DNA of 64,000 bases from Pseudodesulfovibrio cashew. Lineage in GTDB: Bacteria > Desulfobacterota > Desulfovibrionia > Desulfovibrionales > Desulfovibrionaceae. Shown here piece by piece: positions 7,814 to 16,019 of this stretch (the stretch's first letter is position 1; each line of letters starts with the position of its first letter). The translations under genes were made by a program, and so were the position numbers. The stretch covers positions 2,643,501 through 2,707,500 of the forward strand of contig NZ_CP046400.1 in NCBI RefSeq assembly GCF_009762795.1, given 5' to 3'. The notes under the pieces were generated by a model, which saw only the letters and a program-made list of their open reading frames with translations, was not told the DNA's origin and made no database searches.

Positions 7814-9508
7814 CTATGCAAGTTGGTTGAGGGCGGCCTCAAGCTGCCCTTGCTGCAGTTCGTATTGCCCGAGCAGGGAATCCAACCTGGCATACTTTTC
7901 CTTCATGGTTCGCTCCATCTTCTCGATTCGAGTTGTCTCGTAATCGATCTTTTTGTCGATGGAGTCCATGATATCCTTATAGTTGTTCTGCAGGACGGCG
8001 AGCGGTCCGCCTTCATAGGTGTACTCGTTGAACGGCTTGGTCAGGTCGGCCAGCTCGTCGATCATTTCCCCGACTTTGCCCTGCTTGATGGAAACCGTGC
8101 CGCTATAGGTGCCCGCTCCGGTGTTGTCCAGGCGTATGGCCATACCCAGGGCCGAGCCTGAAAGGCCGGTGATTTCCCATCCGGAGATCTTGGCTGCCTC
8201 GCCGTTGATGGTGGCACTGGTGATGCCGCTGCCGTCGCTGACAATCTGAATGTCATAGATGCCGGCCTCGGTGGTCCCGTCGACGATCGAGGTAAGGGTG
8301 AAGTCCGGAGACTGGCTTGCCAGCAGGTTGTTGGCAGAGAAAAGTTCGGCCACGCCTTCCGGGTCATCCGCCAGGGCTTCGTCGAAAATCTCCTCGTCAA
8401 GCTTGAGCAGGCCGTATGTCGTGGACCCTTCTTCGGCGTCGGTGAGAATGCCGAGTTGGGACAGGGCGGCGTACTTGTCTCCAGTCAGGTTGTCTTGATT
8501 CCAGTTGACAAAGCCCTTGCCGAGCTCAGCGGTGATGTTCTTGAGATTCTGGCCAACTATGTCCACGCCGTAGTTGCCGGTCAGGATGGACCCCTCTCCT
8601 TCCTCGTCCACCTCGGTGAGGGCCTGGATCTGCGCCCTGATGACGTTCACCTGGTCTATGAAGGTCCTGACGTTTTCCTTGATGCCCTCGGTGTCAGTAA
8701 CCACATTGAGCTTGACGTTGGTGCCTGCCTCGGAATCGTTCAGGTTGAGAGTTATTCCCTCGATGACGTCGTCGATGACATTGGTGTCCCGCTCGATCCA
8801 ACCGCTGTTGGAGGCTGGGAATCCGTTGACCCTGATCTGGGCGTTGACCGCGTTCTGGGTCTCGTCGAAGTCGGACGCGCCGAAGATCATGGAGCCGGCG
8901 TCGGAAATGTAGAGTTGGTTGTCGCTGCCCTGGTCCATGCCGTTGAGCTGGAGGTGGTATACCGACCCGTCGAAGATAGTCGAGGCCCGAATTTTATCAC
9001 GTGAATCCGCGTGGTTGTTTATGATGTTGACGAATCCTGACAGAGTCGTCCCCGCGCTGATGTTACTCAGGGTGATTGTTTCGCCGGCATAGGAGAAGGT
9101 GAAGGATGTGGTGGACGAGGTGATGGCCGTATCCAGTGAGGATGCCCCCGAGGCGGTGATCAGAACGTCGTTGGTGGCGAGTTGGCCTACTTCTATGTTG
9201 TGGGAGGCTTCCTGGGCGTCGCTGGTGGCAGTGGCAGTGAGCAGGGTAGAGTCGGACGAGTTGACGGACTTGGCCATGAACTCGCGCATGGTGTCAAACC
9301 CCTCAAGAGTAGTCTTGAGGGAGAGCATCTGCGTGTTGAGCGCCTTGAACTGTTCGTTCTTGGTTTCCCAACTCGCCTTCCAGTTTTCCAGGCGGGTGAC
9401 ACGTGTCATCTCCGCATCGACGAGGCCGTCGATGAGCTGACTGAAGTCGGTGCCGTTTCCCAGCCCGGTGAAGTTGATTGCTCCTGAAGTGTACGTAGAA
9501 TCTGCCAT
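7814..9508 (-). CDS. fliD: Flagellar hook-associated protein 2 (filament cap)
   Basis: A 564-residue FliD. The N-terminal GAINFTGLGNGTDFSQLIDGLV and the C-terminal coiled coil (about residues 500-564) are the polymerising D0/D1 ends that flank a variable middle. Five copies cap the filament tip and help flagellin subunits fold into place. It lies between fliC and fliS, with its own sigma-54-type promoter about 55 nt upstream, which separates it from the sigma-28 control of fliC. The Shine-Dalgarno is weak (CAGGGAAA). Confidence 0.95.
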   Translation of the reverse strand: MADSTYTSGAINFTGLGNGTDFSQLIDGLVDAEMTRVTRLENWKASWETKNEQFKALNTQMLSLKTTLEGFDTMREFMAKSVNSSDSTLLTATATSDAQEASHNIEVGQLATNDVLITASGASSLDTAITSSTTSFTFSYAGETITLSNISAGTTLSGFVNIINNHADSRDKIRASTIFDGSVYHLQLNGMDQGSDNQLYISDAGSMIFGASDFDETQNAVNAQIRVNGFPASNSGWIERDTNVIDDVIEGITLNLNDSEAGTNVKLNVVTDTEGIKENVRTFIDQVNVIRAQIQALTEVDEEGEGSILTGNYGVDIVGQNLKNITAELGKGFVNWNQDNLTGDKYAALSQLGILTDAEEGSTTYGLLKLDEEIFDEALADDPEGVAELFSANNLLASQSPDFTLTSIVDGTTEAGIYDIQIVSDGSGITSATINGEAAKISGWEITGLSGSALGMAIRLDNTGAGTYSGTVSIKQGKVGEMIDELADLTKPFNEYTYEGGPLAVLQNNYKDIMDSIDKKIDYETTRIEKMERTMKEKYARLDSLLGQYELQQGQLEAALNQLA

Positions 9509-9562
9509 GGTGTTTCCCTGCGTGGAAGTTTTTTCCCCCTTACAATGGGTCGCTAGTAAACA

Positions 9563-9578
9563 TGCAATCGCGGTGCCA
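9563..9578 (-). promoter_or_regulatory. Sigma-54 promoter of fliD-fliS
   Basis: Minus-strand TGGCAC-N5-TTGCA, an exact match to the -24/-12 consensus including the invariant GG and GC at correct spacing. It lies 55 nt before the fliD ATG. It implies an enhancer-binding activator such as FlrC/FlgR-type, not seen in this window. Confidence 0.85.
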
Positions 9579-9603
9579 TGTTGACGACTTGTTTAACCTG
9601 TTG

Positions 9604-9639
9604 AAATCAAAGGCCGAGCCCCCATTCGGGAGCCCGGCC
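9604..9639 (-). terminator. Terminator of fliC
   Basis: Minus-strand hairpin GGCCGGGCTCCC / GGGGGCTCGGCC (12 bp with wobble pairs, GAAT loop) followed by TTTGATTT, about 33 nt after the fliC stop. It isolates the flagellin transcript from fliD. Confidence 0.8.
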
Positions 9640-9671
9640 GAAGGTGCGCATTACTGCGTCTTTGATCACGA

Positions 9672-10559
9672 CTAACCGATGAGGGACAGAGCCATCCTCG
9701 GCAGGGAGTTGGCCTGGGACAGCATGGAGACTGCGGCCTGGGTCATGATCTGGTTCCGGACGAACTCGGTCATCTCGGTGGCGACGTCGACGTCGGAGAT
9801 ACGGGACTCTGCAGCCTGGGTGTTCTCGGCCTGGATTTCCAGGACGGTAACGGTGTTTTCCAGCCTGTTCTGCAGGGCACCGAGGTTGGCGCGGATCTTA
9901 TCCTTGGAGATGATCGCGTTGTTCAGAACATCCAGGGACTGCTGGGCCAGGGCCTGGGTGGAAATGGATGCACCCGCACCGGTTCCGGCACCAAGACCGA
10001 CGCCGAGGGCGGAAGCGGTCGCACTGTTGATCTGGATGTAGTAGTAGTCTTCCGCGCAGTCGTTACCGGTACCGAAGTGGACCTTCAGCTTGCCGGTGGC
10101 CTTGAGGCCAGCACCGCTGTGCGTGGAAGAGGACAGGTTACCGTTGAGCAGGTAAAGTCCGTTGAAGTCGGTGGAGTTGGCGATACGGGTGATTTCCGAA
10201 GCCATGGCCTGATACTCGGAGTCGATGATCAGTCGCTGGTCGGAGTTGTAGGTACCCGTGGAGGCCTGCATTGCCAGTTCCTTCATACGGATCAGCTTTT
10301 CATCGATAACGCCCAGGGCGCCATCAGCCGTCTGGATGAGGGAGATGGCGTCGTTCGCGTTACGAATGCCCTGCTGCAGGGAGCTGATGTCTGCGCGCAT
10401 CAATTCGCGGACGGCCAGGCCGGCCGCGTCGTCCGACGCCTGGGTGATGCGAAGACCCGAGGACAGGCGGCGGGTTGACGTTTCCAGATCCCCGTACGCG
10501 GAGCCCAGGTTCCGTGCGGCGTTCATAGCCATCAAGTTGTTGTTAATAACCAGAGCCAT
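9672..10559 (-). CDS. fliC: Flagellin
   Basis: A 295-residue flagellin, the filament subunit. The N-terminal D0/D1 (about 1-140, MALVINNNLMAMNAARNL...) and C-terminal D1/D0 (about 205-295, ending SMLSQANSLPRMALSLIG) are both intact. The variable centre is short, about 60 residues, with a Ser/Thr-rich stretch that could carry glycans. The ATG has a strong AAGGAGG. It is a single-gene transcript from a sigma-28 promoter ending at a terminator. A CgeB-like glycosyltransferase lies directly upstream. Confidence 0.96.
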   Translation of the reverse strand: MALVINNNLMAMNAARNLGSAYGDLETSTRRLSSGLRITQASDDAAGLAVRELMRADISSLQQGIRNANDAISLIQTADGALGVIDEKLIRMKELAMQASTGTYNSDQRLIIDSEYQAMASEITRIANSTDFNGLYLLNGNLSSSTHSGAGLKATGKLKVHFGTGNDCAEDYYYIQINSATASALGVGLGAGTGAGASISTQALAQQSLDVLNNAIISKDKIRANLGALQNRLENTVTVLEIQAENTQAAESRISDVDVATEMTEFVRNQIMTQAAVSMLSQANSLPRMALSLIG

Positions 10560-10562
10560 AAT

Positions 10563-10591
10563 TTCCTCCTTGAAATTGTTTCGGCTTCCAT
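10563..10591 (-). promoter_or_regulatory. Possible CsrA-binding leader of fliC
   Basis: Two ANGGA motifs occur in the fliC leader: AAGGA inside the Shine-Dalgarno (10567-10571) and ATGGA 16 nt upstream (10587-10591). This is the layout by which CsrA represses flagellin translation in other bacteria. No hairpin presenting the GGA loops is obvious, so this is a suggestion only. Confidence 0.35.
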
Positions 10592-10651
10592 GCCTGAGAT
10601 TGGCTTCCCGAGATTGGGTTTACCGGGAAAATCTCTTAACTTGTGCCTACT

Positions 10652-10678
10652 TCATCGTCTGGAGGAGAGAAAACTTTA
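10652..10678 (-). promoter_or_regulatory. Sigma-28 (FliA) promoter of fliC
   Basis: Minus-strand TAAAGTTT-N11-GACGATGA. The -35 matches the sigma-28 consensus completely and the -10 matches GCCGATAA at 6 of 8 positions, with the standard 11-nt spacer. It predicts a leader of about 85-90 nt before the fliC ATG. Confidence 0.88.
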
Positions 10679-10789
10679 GGTCGGGTGAACGTTTTTTTAT
10701 GTGCAAAAAAGAAATGTAGCCGGAATCCCTCCGTCAAGAGGAAGAAATTGCCCTTTGTTGGCTCGGTTTTGCTAAGAAAAGCTAAAGAT

Positions 10790-10805
10790 TGTGGATAAGA
10801 GACAG
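10790..10805. other. DnaA box overlapping a Tn5-end-like 16-mer
   Basis: Plus strand TGTGGATAAGAGACAG contains a perfect DnaA box (TGTGGATAA) and matches 15 of 16 bases of the Tn5 mosaic end. It is isolated between fliC and the CgeB-like gene, with no transposase or second end in view. Most likely a chance match or a regulatory DnaA box. Confidence 0.3.
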
Positions 10806-10831
10806 GTCGTCGCCAACGGCATGAAAACGGA

Positions 10832-12511
10832 TCAGCCGAAGGTCTTTCGCATGATTTCCAGCATGCCGGAGAGCCGATGCGCGTAAGTGTGGTGGGCGAG
10901 GATGCGTTTGCGCGCGGCCATGGTCACGTTTTTCCTCGCCAGGGTGTTGTCGAGGTAGTGCCTGACCCTCTCCGGGATCTCTTCCGGGGAATGGTAGACC
11001 GCGACCTCGCTGTCGAGGTCGAAAAGGTCCTCCATTTGTTCCCGGTAATCGGTAAGCAGGAAGCCTCCGCAGGCGGGAACGTCGAAGACACGCTGGTTGA
11101 CCGCGCCGATCATCTGGCGGCTGGTGCAGTTGAAGTTGACCTTGGAGTGGGGATAGAAGCGCGACAGCTGGGTGTAGTAGTCCAGGCCGGGCATATGCCG
11201 CCAGTCCCCCGGGCCGAGTTGCTCCTGCCATCCCTCGTCACCCACGATGGTCGGGTTGAACGGGAGAATTCTCCTGACACAGGAGAGCCGGTATTGCCGA
11301 GTGGCCTCCCAGGTAAGCAGAGATTCGATGGCGAGCTTGCGTTCCCGGTCGGCGAGGCCCGTAAGCAGTTTGTACCATTCCGGACGGTGCTTCCGGAGGA
11401 AGTCGGCGGCTCCGGTTTCGATTGAATCGCCGAACTGTCCGGCAACGGTGCGATACTCTGCCGCGAATTCAGGCGGCAGTGCGGCGTCCTCCAGGCAGCG
11501 GGCCACGGGAGAGGCCATGGAGTTGCCGACAAAGGAAATGTCGCAGGGCCATTCGTGCGGAGCCGTGTCGCCGAAGCGGAGCTTGAAGCGGTCGGGGTCC
11601 GTGGCCAAAGGCAGGTAGTGGACGTTGTCAAATCCCTTGTCATGGAGCAATTGCAGGTTGCCCGCGTCGTAGGTGAAGAGCGCCGTATTGTCCGTTGCCG
11701 GGCGGGCATACTCGTGGAGTATCAGGTGGGGATTGTCCACGAACCATGAGGCCAGGGGCAAGCCGAGGTCACCGAGCAACTCGGCCAGTCTCCCTTCGCG
11801 GTCAAGACCGAAGTGGTTGACCGTGAGCACGAAGTCGGGGCGGAAGTCCACCACGGTGGAAAGCAGCTCCTCAATGAAGGCGTTGCTCCCAGTGGGACCA
11901 CCTTCAAGCTCCATGACCCGGTATGGGATTGCCAGCTTGTCCAGCGCCGAGCGGATTTCCCCGCACAGGAAGTAGTTGGCGTCGAAAAAGAGGACTTTCG
12001 GAGTCGTGTCCTGGAATTTGGGATATCGAGCCTGCGACCAGAAATCGGTCTTGGCGGCCGCTTTGAGGGCCTCGGCCAGGGCTCCGTAGTAGTCCCGGTC
12101 CAGGCGTAGGTACAAGGGGAGGATGACAGGTGCAAGCGGCTGTCCGCCATTCTCTTCCCGCCACAGGGACAGCCTTTCCAAAACCATGCGGGGATCGGGC
12201 TCGTCGATCAAAAGCAGGTTTTCACTACCCTCGAACCGTTGCCTGAAACCGGTAACGCTGTCGATGGCGTCTTCCCGGTCAACGATGGCGACAGGCAGGC
12301 CTCGTTTCAGGAGGCTCTCCGCTGCATGGCCCAGCCCCGCGCCCAGCAACACGGGCAGGGTGCCGGGTTCCACCTTGGCGGCAAGTTCCGCCTCTCTCTC
12401 CGTGCCGCTACGGCCCCAGAGATGCCAGGTCTTTCCTTGGACGTGCAGGCGGATGTCAGTGAGTGTGTTCTCTGTCTCGACGGGTTCCGCGATATATTCA
12501 AGCTTGGTCAT
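10832..12511 (-). CDS. CgeB-like glycosyltransferase (DUF3880 type)
   Basis: A 559-residue cytoplasmic protein. Residues about 45-150 include a Rossmann-like [17 protein letters not shown] stretch. Residues about 165-300 match the DUF3880 region ([21 protein letters not shown]). The C-terminal third resembles the Glyco_trans_1_2/CgeB domain ([18 protein letters not shown], then [16 protein letters not shown]). In Desulfovibrio and relatives such genes commonly sit beside flagellin. Its position directly upstream of fliC suggests flagellin glycosylation, but donor and acceptor are unknown. It appears to be a separate transcript from the AsmA-like gene upstream, since a terminator lies between them. 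Confidence 0.75.
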   Translation of the reverse strand: MTKLEYIAEPVETENTLTDIRLHVQGKTWHLWGRSGTEREAELAAKVEPGTLPVLLGAGLGHAAESLLKRGLPVAIVDREDAIDSVTGFRQRFEGSENLLLIDEPDPRMVLERLSLWREENGGQPLAPVILPLYLRLDRDYYGALAEALKAAAKTDFWSQARYPKFQDTTPKVLFFDANYFLCGEIRSALDKLAIPYRVMELEGGPTGSNAFIEELLSTVVDFRPDFVLTVNHFGLDREGRLAELLGDLGLPLASWFVDNPHLILHEYARPATDNTALFTYDAGNLQLLHDKGFDNVHYLPLATDPDRFKLRFGDTAPHEWPCDISFVGNSMASPVARCLEDAALPPEFAAEYRTVAGQFGDSIETGAADFLRKHRPEWYKLLTGLADRERKLAIESLLTWEATRQYRLSCVRRILPFNPTIVGDEGWQEQLGPGDWRHMPGLDYYTQLSRFYPHSKVNFNCTSRQMIGAVNQRVFDVPACGGFLLTDYREQMEDLFDLDSEVAVYHSPEEIPERVRHYLDNTLARKNVTMAARKRILAHHTYAHRLSGMLEIMRKTFG

Positions 12512-12562
12512 GGGTTCGTTCCGTACCGTAATTCCCGTATTTTCCGCAAGTTGTTCAACAGT

Positions 12563-12597
12563 TGAAAAGAAAGGCCGCGCCCGGTGCGGACGCGGCC
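12563..12597 (-). terminator. Terminator of the AsmA-like gene
   Basis: Minus-strand GGCCGCG / CGCGGCC stem with an 11-nt loop followed by TTTCTTTTC, about 25 nt after the stop. Confidence 0.75.
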
Positions 12598-12622
12598 CTG
12601 TTGCTGGCTGAGTAAAGACAGC

Positions 12623-13405
12623 CTAGTCGCCGAACAACCCCTTTACGGTCTTGCCGAGGCCCTCGGTAGCCTCGGAGGCAGCGCCGGAAGCGCCTTCAAC
12701 GGCCTTGCCCAGGGTTTCCGTGAGCTGCTTGCCCACTTGGGTGACCGAGCCGGTCACGTCGCCGGTCATCTCGCCGAGCACGATGGCGAACGCCTCGGCC
12801 GGGGAGGTCTCCTTTTCCTTGCCGATATCCTTCAGGTGGATGTCGGGCAGGTCGATGCCCACACCCTTGTCTCCGAAGGCGTTGAGCAGAGAGCCGCCCA
12901 GGTTGATCTTTCCGTTCTTGACGATGAAGTTGTTGATCTGGATTTTCTTTTCAGAGCCGGTCTCGCTCGCGGTGTCTTCCTTCTTGGCGGCCTTTTCATC
13001 GCTGGCAACGGTCTTCTTGATGTTGTTGACGATGGTCTGGAAGTTGTCGGTCTTGCCCTTCTTTTCATAGCTGATGACCGGGCCGTCCACATAAATTTCT
13101 TCGATGATGATCTTGTCCGAGGTCAGGGAGTCGGTGTTTACCTTGACGCGGATGGTGTCGCATTCGATGGCGCTGGGCATGTTGAATCCAGCGGGGTTGC
13201 CCAGCAGGAAGCCGTCCAGCGAGCCTGAACCGGACAGGATGGAGATGTCCGCGTTGTCGAGTTTGACTTCCGTTTTGGTGATCTTCGGGCCATAGGTTTC
13301 CGTGGCCGTCTTGATAATGGAACCGAGGTTGAGAATTGTCAGCACGATGACGGCAATGACGCCGATCACGACAACGCCTCCGCCGATGAGTATGAATTTT
13401 TTCAT
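12623..13405 (-). CDS. AsmA-like single-pass periplasmic protein
   Basis: A 260-residue protein with an N-terminal membrane anchor (residues 4-27, hydrophobic with Gly/Val/Ile) and a periplasmic beta-rich domain. The pattern of ITKTEVKLDNADI, VKVNTDSLTSDKIIIEEIYVDGP and INNFIVKNGKINLG is like the repeating strands of the AsmA/DUF748 group, which handles outer-membrane assembly or lipid transfer. It is much shorter than AsmA itself (about 600), so it holds only one module. The last 60 residues are Gly/Ala/Thr-rich and look amphipathic. Monocistronic by its terminator. Confidence 0.6.
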   Translation of the reverse strand: MKKFILIGGGVVVIGVIAVIVLTILNLGSIIKTATETYGPKITKTEVKLDNADISILSGSGSLDGFLLGNPAGFNMPSAIECDTIRVKVNTDSLTSDKIIIEEIYVDGPVISYEKKGKTDNFQTIVNNIKKTVASDEKAAKKEDTASETGSEKKIQINNFIVKNGKINLGGSLLNAFGDKGVGIDLPDIHLKDIGKEKETSPAEAFAIVLGEMTGDVTGSVTQVGKQLTETLGKAVEGASGAASEATEGLGKTVKGLFGD

Positions 13406-13491
13406 GATAGCTCCTAGGTTGACCGGATTATGATTATCGAACAGTAGGCTACTTTGCGTGCCAGGGCAACCGGAACTTGGAAAGCATTGGG

Positions 13492-14466
13492 TTACTCCAG
13501 GTCGGGAAACGGCGGTTCGGCGAAGTACAGCATGGCCTCGGTGGACGTGTTCGAAAGCCCGGCGTCCATGGACGGCCCGGCTTCAGGCAGAGAGAGGGGT
13601 GCGCCTTCAAACACTGCCGGTTCCATGGCGTGGCACAGGGCTGCTGCCTTTGCGGCAGCCTGGTCCATGAGTGTGTCCAGCGAGGCGTGCAGCCTTTCGC
13701 CGGTCACCGGGTGGAGATAGCTGATGGAGGCCTCCAGCCGAGGCAACTGCCGTTTCAATTGCGGCGCGTAGAAAAGCATGCCGGTTTCAGCAAGAACTCT
13801 CGGAAGGCGATGTCGCAGGGCGAAGAGCAGGCGGGCCGGGAGGGACATGGGATAGAACCGCTGGAGCAGGGCGAAGACGCGCCATGCCCGTGAGAGTTGC
13901 TTTTGGGTTTCCTGCACGGGGAGTGATGCCCACTCTGTGAGGGTCTGCATTGGAAGTCCTTCTCGAAACAGGTCGGGGCAACGGCGGAGCAGCGCGGACA
14001 GGCGATAATCCGGGGTGCCGATTTTTTCCGGGCAGGCTGCCATGTCCATGAGGCTTTCCATGGCGCGGTGGCGTTGGCGCGCCAGGGAACGGGCGTTCTC
14101 CCCGTTGGCATAGTAGTCGCCGGAGAAATGATAGACCATGGGGTGCATGGCCGCGTCGGCGAAGAGGTGCGAGACCATGCCCGCCAGCAGGGCCGCTGGG
14201 AGCTTCCTGTTCTCGGCTTGCGCCGCATGACCTGCCTGGGCGCGGATGAGGGCGAAGGTATCCTGGCCGTCGGCGCCGTGCATGACGTGGGCCAGGGACT
14301 CCAGCGGCTTGGCGCCTGGCGAGACCGCATAGAAGAGGGCGTCGTGGAATACAGCGCCGAGCAGCAGGCCAGCCTGGCTAGAGGCAAGGCATGGGCCGAA
14401 CCTCGTGCCGATCAGGCGGGCGGCGGTTCTTTCGGCTACGGTGAAGTGGATCAGTTCCTTGGGCAC
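13492..14466 (-). CDS. Zinc-dependent phospholipase C family protein
   Basis: A 324-residue protein of the zinc-dependent phospholipase C fold (PF00882 type). Candidate metal ligands are His7 (LIHFTVAE), the HDALFYA motif near residue 60, and HLFADAAMHPMVYH near 125-140, giving the spaced His/Asp set of the family. There is no signal peptide, so unlike secreted phospholipases it probably acts in the cytoplasm; many such bacterial proteins have no proven substrate. It diverges from the shikimate-kinase-like gene across 84 bp. Confidence 0.75.
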   Translation of the reverse strand: MPKELIHFTVAERTAARLIGTRFGPCLASSQAGLLLGAVFHDALFYAVSPGAKPLESLAHVMHGADGQDTFALIRAQAGHAAQAENRKLPAALLAGMVSHLFADAAMHPMVYHFSGDYYANGENARSLARQRHRAMESLMDMAACPEKIGTPDYRLSALLRRCPDLFREGLPMQTLTEWASLPVQETQKQLSRAWRVFALLQRFYPMSLPARLLFALRHRLPRVLAETGMLFYAPQLKRQLPRLEASISYLHPVTGERLHASLDTLMDQAAAKAAALCHAMEPAVFEGAPLSLPEAGPSMDAGLSNTSTEAMLYFAEPPFPDLE

Positions 14467-14550
14467 GGCGGTTCCGGATTATCGATTGCGTTTTGTCCAC
14501 CCTACTTGATAACGTCCGCCAGGCAAAGAACCCAGTAAGGAAGGAAACGA

Positions 14551-15078
14551 ATGGGCAAGTACCTGATCAATGAAGAATACGATGTGGAAGAGGCCGGGGC
14601 GACCAAGTCCTTCGCCAAAGGGGATCGTCGGGAGGACTATGCCGACGCCTGGCGCAACACGGGCAACGTCATCCTCATGGGGTTGCCCGGGAGTGGCAAG
14701 CGCGCTCTGGCGGACCTGTTGGCTGAACGAACGGGGCTGCCCGTGGTCGCGCCCGGGGATGCTGAGCGGGCGGTCGAAGCCCTTGGCGGTGAAAACCGCA
14801 TCATTATCCTGAATGATACCATCATGGAAGCTCCGACCGTGAGGCCGCTTGTCCATGGCGCGGGCAAAGGATTCTATCTCATGAACGACTCAAACACACT
14901 GGCGGACAGGGTGGCCCAACGGGACGGTGTTGAGGATCGCGATGCATTGTGGCGGGAACTTTCAGCCCGTCTGGCGGTCATGGAGCCCCTTTTTTACGAG
15001 ACGCTTCATTTCATTCTCCAGCCGGGACAGACACCGGAGGAGATGGTCGAGGACGCGTTGGAAAAAATCGCCTACTAG
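14551..15078 (+). CDS. Shikimate-kinase-like protein with degenerate P-loop
   Basis: A 175-residue protein with the size and layout of AroK/shikimate kinase: MGLPGSGKRALADLLAERTGLPVV near residues 48-70. The Walker A reads GLPGSGKR, so the Ser/Thr after Lys is replaced by Arg. The shikimate-binding Asp/Arg residues expected next are also not evident. The N-terminal 40 residues are an extra acidic segment. AAGGAAGG precedes the ATG. It is likely a non-catalytic or re-purposed homologue rather than a working shikimate kinase. It stands upstream of thyX, 124 bp apart. Confidence 0.65.
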   Translation: MGKYLINEEYDVEEAGATKSFAKGDRREDYADAWRNTGNVILMGLPGSGKRALADLLAERTGLPVVAPGDAERAVEALGGENRIIILNDTIMEAPTVRPLVHGAGKGFYLMNDSNTLADRVAQRDGVEDRDALWRELSARLAVMEPLFYETLHFILQPGQTPEEMVEDALEKIAY

Positions 15079-15202
15079 GCAGAAAGCGGCGGATGTTCTC
15101 ATCTCGCAGGGGAGACCGGGGAGTGAGGCCTTGGTGACAGGACAGCCGCTTTGGGGTACACGGAGTGCCCGTGCAATACTATATACTAATGGAGCTTGAT
15201 TG

Positions 15203-15934
15203 ATGCCGGAAAAGAAACTCAGGGTCGAATTCATGGCCATGACCCCCGATGCGCTGTCACTTATCTACGCCGCCTTCCGGCAGTGCTATCATGCCGGATT
15301 CGTGGCGGACATGTGGCCCCGCCTGCTGTCCGGAGAGATCGATCCCGAGGTCCAGGCCGAGTTTGTGGCCAAGACCATGGAGTCCGGCCATGATTCTCCC
15401 ATCGAACATGTTTCCATGACCTTTGCGGCGGAGGGGATTTCCCGGGCCTGCTCTCACCAGATCGTGCGTCACCGCATCGCCTCCTATTCCCAGCAGAGCC
15501 AGCGCTACGTGACCGAAAACGACATGGAGTACATCCTGCCTCCGGCCATCGCTCGTATCCCCGAGGCTCGGGAGCGGTTTGAGCGGTTCATGGACGAGGT
15601 CCAGTCCGCCTATTCCGACCTTCGGCAAATCCTGGTGGACCACGGGCGCAAAGCCAAGGCCAACGAGGATGCCCGGTTCGTGCTGCCTCAGGCTGCGGAG
15701 ACCAAGATCGTCATCACCATGAACTGCCGTTCCCTGCACCACTTCTTTCATTTACGTTGCTGTAACAGGGCGCAGTGGGAAGTACGTGCCATGGCCGACG
15801 CCATGCTTGCCATCTGCAAGGAGAAGCTTCCGGCCATATTCGCCAACGGCGGGGCAAGGTGCGAGCAGTTGGGTTACTGCCCGGAATCGCCGAAATTTGC
15901 CTGTGGCAAGTACCCGACGCGCGAAAAAAAATGA
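15203..15934 (+). CDS. thyX: FAD-dependent thymidylate synthase
   Basis: A 243-residue ThyX, which makes dTMP from dUMP using methylene-tetrahydrofolate, FAD and NADPH. The ThyX signature RHR-x7-S is present (Arg89-His90-Arg91 ... Ser99). I use the ATG at 15203, which has GGAG 8 nt upstream, rather than the TTG one codon earlier. It is the only thymidylate synthase in view. It ends in a strong terminator before the dnaA leader. Confidence 0.95.
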   Translation: MPEKKLRVEFMAMTPDALSLIYAAFRQCYHAGFVADMWPRLLSGEIDPEVQAEFVAKTMESGHDSPIEHVSMTFAAEGISRACSHQIVRHRIASYSQQSQRYVTENDMEYILPPAIARIPEARERFERFMDEVQSAYSDLRQILVDHGRKAKANEDARFVLPQAAETKIVITMNCRSLHHFFHLRCCNRAQWEVRAMADAMLAICKEKLPAIFANGGARCEQLGYCPESPKFACGKYPTREKK

Positions 15935-15986
15935 GGCAAATTTTCCAACAGAGCGGGACTTTTTCCTGTATCCCGTAACTCCCGTG

Positions 15987-16019
15987 ACGCTTGGCATTTT
16001 TTTGTCAAGCGTTTTTTTT
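15987..16019 (+). terminator. Terminator of thyX
   Basis: ACGCTTGGCA / TGTCAAGCGT hairpin (10 bp, one wobble) with a T-rich loop and an eight-T tail, about 50 nt after the thyX stop. Confidence 0.9.
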
